DNA from: Haliclona indistincta
Taxonomy: Eukaryota > Porifera > Demospongiae > Haplosclerida > Chalinidae
NCBI GenBank assembly: GCA_964017065.1
Contig: OZ024791.1
Coordinates: 62,001-126,000, forward strand
Length of the DNA stretch: 64,000 nucleotides
Direction of reading: 5' to 3'
Positions 60,709 through 64,000 of the stretch are shown here, piece after piece; the first letter of the stretch is position 1, and each line of letters opens with the position of its first letter. The notes under the pieces are model-generated. The model made no database searches. It saw only the letters and a program-made list of their open reading frames with translations, and had not been told where the DNA came from. The position numbers and the translations under genes are program-made.

Positions 60709-62962
60709 ATGAAGATGTGAGTTTGCTACTAGTCTGTACTGTCTAACTCTGTGTTTTACAGCTTAGTGGCTGGAAACGTTAATGGTCGAATCAAGTCATT
60801 GTTTAGTAAAGTCAACAATGTTCTCAAGAAAACAGGACAATTCGATGTAAGAACGATCCACTAGCTTGGCTAGCTATAATAGCTAGTTGTTGTCATTAGC
60901 ACAGCTGGTTTGTATTACTATATAGATGCTATTGTGTGTTGGTGAGTTCTTCATGGACTCACCAGAGTGTGTGGATGTGTGGGAACTCTACAAGTCTGGT
61001 CAAGCAGTAGGTAATAATAACTCATTAATATTTATGAGTATGTCTGTGCAGTGCCTTTGCCTACATTCATCCTGGGCCCCTCCTCTCCTGAGCTATCCGG
61101 TTACTATGACAACATATCGGCTGATGGAGGAGAGCTATGCACTAATGTGACGTGTCTAGGTATGGCGGCCATTAGCTGGCTCCCTCCCTCACTCCTAGCT
61201 TGTGCTCCAGGTCAGAGAGGAGTATACACCACATCAGCTGGACTGCAGATAGCATATCTTAGTGGTTGCTATGACAACACACAGTATAAGGGCTCTGAGT
61301 CTCGTGATAAGATGGTAACTGCACTCTTCTGTAATCAAATACTCTCTCTCTCTCGATCTCTAGTCGCCGTTCTTCACACAGCAAGATATAGCCTCTCTCA
61401 TTCAGGAGGGAGAGCGAGAGGGTTATAAAGGTGTGGATATATTGCTGACATCAGAATGGCCTCAGGGAGTCACTAATGAAGCCACACCTCCAGTGAGTGA
61501 TGGTGCTAGCATTGGTTCATGTGATAATGGTTGCTAGGAGGGAGCTGATGTTGCTAGGGCGGGGTCACTGTCAGTGGCTAGGATGGTATCAGTGATCAAG
61601 CCACGTTATCATTTCACCAGTAGACTACAGCTATTCTATGAGAGAGTCCCGTACAGGTACTGCACCAATACTAGTGCATTTCTACCGATGAATACTGCCG
61701 TATAACGGCTCATTTTGGAGGGCCAGATTTTGAGTTTTGACGAATTTAACTTTGGCGCCCAGCGCCTGTTTCACATTATTACTGTAATAGAAAAAGCAGA
61801 TTTTACAGAGGTGAATTCGCCAAAATTTCCTCCCACCAAAAATTATCCGTTATTATGGTATTTGTGTTAGCCATAATGTGCTGCTACTAACTTGACTATA
61901 TCTCCATTAATTTCAGGAACCACAAGGTGCTGGGCGGTGACCAACAGCATGTGACACGATTCATATCACTAGCTGATATTGGTAATCCAGACAAGAAGCA
62001 GAGAGTGAGTATTAGCAACTGTTAACACACTTCACAATCCTATCCAGTCATTGTATGCCTTCACTATTAACCCAATGAGGCACATGGAGTCCAGAGAGCT
62101 GACTCAGCAACCATCTGCTGTTACTAACTCACCTTATCATGACATGAAGGTTCACTGCATCCCTGTACACCACATTCATTCTCTCTGCTGCATCCCCGTA
62201 CACCACATTCATTCTCTCTGCTGCATCCCTGTACACCACATTCATTCTCTCTGCTGCATCCCTGTACACCACATTCATTCTCTCTGCTGCATCCCTGTAC
62301 ACCACATTCATTCTCTCTGCTGCATCCCTGTACACCACATTCATTCTCTCTGCTGCATCCCTGTACACCACATTCATTCTCTCTGCTGCATCCCTGTACA
62401 CCACATTCATTCTCTCTGCTGCATCCCTGTACACCACATTCATTCTCTCTGCTGCATCCCTGTACACCACATTCATTCTCTCTGCTGCATCCCTGTACAC
62501 CACATTCATTCTCTCTGCTGCATCCCTGTACACCACATTCATTCTCTCTGCTGCATGTAGGAAGCATCAGAGCCTGAGAATGAACAGAACTTCTTCTATG
62601 ATCCTCAAGCACTGGCAGCTGGTAGGAGGAAGCGACAACAACAACAGCAACATGGTGATGGATGAATGAATCCATCACACTGTTACTATGGCCTGGTATC
62701 TACAGGTCTGTTACAAGCTCCACCCACTAAGCGCAATGCCCCTCCCCCCAAGCCACGTGGACCATGCTGGTTTTGTCTAGGCAGTCCACAGGTTGAGAAG
62801 CATCTGATTGTATCCATCGGCAACCATGTTAGTATACACACCATGTCTCATGATGTCTTATTGTGGTCTAGTCATACCTAGCTCTACCAAAGGGAGGATT
62901 AGTGAAGGAACATGTACTGATATTACCAATAGGTCACTATAGCTGTACACTGAGCTGTCCTA

Positions 62963-62999
<37 letters not shown>

Positions 63000-63764
63000 G
63001 GTGCCTGTGGTATACTCAATGCCTGCAGGAAGTATTGGATGAGCTGGATCAATTCAAACAATCTCTGAGAACGTGAGACATCACACTATTACTAACTACC
63101 ATCACACTATTACTAACTACCATCACACTATTACTAACTACCATCACACTATTACTAACTACTGTGGTGTACCGTACTTTAGGTATTTCCACAGCAAGAA
63201 ACAATCTTGTATTGTGTTTGAAAGGAACTGGAGATCACAACATCTTCAACTACAGGTATTACTACTAGCCGACAGTGATCCAGTGTGTGTATGTGTTCAG
63301 GTGATACCAGTAGACATGACTGATTCCAGTGCTCTCAGACAATCATTCATTGATCATGGCAGACGATACAAGATAGAGTTTACTGAAGTACCATCTGATG
63401 TAGATCCATTACAGGTTAGTATTAGTATATTATACTGTAATCCTTGCCCTCTACATAGATGGCACCGCCTGGCACACCTTATTTCATGGCTGAGTTTGAT
63501 GACGGTCCAGTATTAATATCGTGGATAAAGGGACACTTTCCACTGCAGTTTGGAAGGTATGTTAGTCTGGCTATAGTACTAGCTGATAGTGTTGACCACA
63601 CCCCCTCACTGTATAGGGAGGTACTAGCATTACCATTAATACTGAACACGCCAGATAGAGTGGACTGGAAGGCGTGTGTAGTGAGCAAGGACAAGGAGAC
63701 AGCCATGACACAATCACTGCGTATCGGTTACCAACCATTTGACTTCACGAATGAACAAGATTAA
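60709..63764 (+). CDS. CWF19L1: CWF19-like protein 1
   Basis: Homologue of yeast Drn1 and relative of Cwf19, linked to lariat debranching and late spliceosome steps. Seventeen exons: 60709-60716, 60762-60846, 60926-61010, 61052-61159, 61211-61314, 61364-61492, 61538-61656, 61917-62004, 62048-62149, 62561-62654, 62706-62827, 62872-62964, 63029-63072, 63183-63255, 63301-63414, 63459-63556, 63617-63764; 1,614 nt, 537 aa (human 538). The N-terminal calcineurin-like half has [16 protein letters not shown] and [20 protein letters not shown]. The C-terminal CwfJ/HIT-like half has [26 protein letters not shown] and [18 protein letters not shown], with the HIT-like HxQxQ histidines. Exon 1 is only 8 nt. 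Intron 9 is an in-frame minisatellite. Confidence 0.96.
61692..61861. mobile_element. MITE-like palindromic element in CWF19L1 intron 7
   Basis: About 170 bp with inverted ends (ATACTGCCGTATAACGGCTC against ATACCATAATAACGGATAAT) and an internal CGCCAAAATTTCC segment. Related to the inner part of the element at 32886-33160. No coding capacity. Confidence 0.65.
62150..62555. repeat. 33-bp minisatellite filling CWF19L1 intron 9
   Basis: Twelve copies of CCTGTACACCACATTCATTC plus TCTCTGCTGCATC. It starts at the donor and ends at the acceptor. The 411-nt intron is a multiple of three and open in the CWF19L1 frame until the TAG formed by the acceptor itself. Confidence 0.93.
63085..63165. repeat. 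20-bp tandem repeat in CWF19L1 intron 13
   Basis: Four copies of CTACCATCACACTATTACTA in a 110-nt intron between exons 13 and 14. Confidence 0.88.
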
Positions 63765-63869
63765 TCATGATAAGAAGAGGATACTGATCGCCATGGCAAC
63801 ACAACACACAGACACATACGGACTCAGTCTTTCACCTAAATTAATAATAATGGATAATAAAGCGTAGCC

Positions 63870-64000
63870 TCAGGATAAATCACGTATTTTACCTATTCTT
63901 GCAAACTTCCAAAATATTCCTCGAAGACTGCAAATGAACAGATATTTAGCTGATAATAATAAAGTCTGTACTTACCCAGTCTTGTGTGCATCTAAGATGG
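63870..64000 (-). CDS. Probable last two exons of an unidentified gene
   Basis: On the minus strand a segment entering from the right edge (63976-64000) ends at a consensus donor ACTGG|gtaagt. A 48-nt intron follows, and a terminal exon 63870-63927 begins after tttgcag and ends with a stop. The spliced frame reads ILDAHKTGLRGIFWKFARIG and then KIRDLS. The intron length fits the local genes. The family is not recognised, and the gene converges with CWF19L1. Confidence 0.45.

Noticed and set aside
62124..62678. Minus-strand 184-aa Cys-rich repeat ORF
   Set aside because: Antisense reading of the CWF19L1 intron-9 minisatellite, with no start context or homology.

Overview
The window looks like nuclear DNA of a sponge (probably a demosponge). 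Genes are dense, many introns are only about 45-60 nt with GT-AG ends, simple and tandem repeats are abundant, and the conserved genes are animal-type: BBS2, DNAAF1, CNOT4, SF3A2, FDPS, DCPS, CWF19L1, ZCCHC7. The multi-membrane, kinase-fusion and TIR/death-domain genes also fit a sponge. I rebuilt the gene models by eye from splice sites and remembered family sequences. For most models the exon lengths sum to a multiple of three, and predicted lengths match the animal proteins (BBS2 724 aa, CWF19L1 537 aa). The species is inference.

Layout. 1-8.06 kb: an FSIP2-like flagellar gene (minus, cut by the edge) head-to-head with BBS2 (plus, 18 exons). A complete intronless multi-membrane receptor-like gene sits inside a BBS2 intron. 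8.09-22 kb: CRYZ-like oxidoreductase (minus), FDPS and SF3A2 (plus, 141 bp apart), archaemetzincin and DCPS (minus, 48 bp apart), then CNOT4 and a kinase-kelch gene (plus). 22.1-47.4 kb: eight minus-strand genes: a two-pore channel, an NHR-coiled-coil-kinase fusion, a TIR-proline-rich-MBT fusion, three tandem death-domain-like genes, and two secreted cystine-rich genes, one of them IL-17-like. 48.1-63.8 kb: ZCCHC7 (plus), DNAAF1 (minus) and CWF19L1 (plus), then the last exons of an unidentified minus-strand gene.

Functional grouping. FSIP2-like, BBS2 and DNAAF1 are cilium/flagellum genes, and DNAAF1 has a perfect X-box (RFX) motif upstream. SF3A2, CWF19L1, CNOT4, DCPS and ZCCHC7 act in splicing, deadenylation, cap turnover or RNA surveillance. 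The minus-strand block at 31-47.4 kb combines candidate cytokines, death-fold adaptors and a TIR protein, so it may be an innate-signalling neighbourhood. That grouping is inference from adjacency and domain type.

Non-coding structure. Several minisatellites begin at a 5' splice site and two include the end of the upstream exon. Long CT tracts lie with the pyrimidine strand as the coding strand next to 3' splice sites. Three introns appear to be GC-AG. Several short inverted-repeat DNA transposons are visible, including one inserted inside the coding sequence of the TIR domain where it may act as a new intron.
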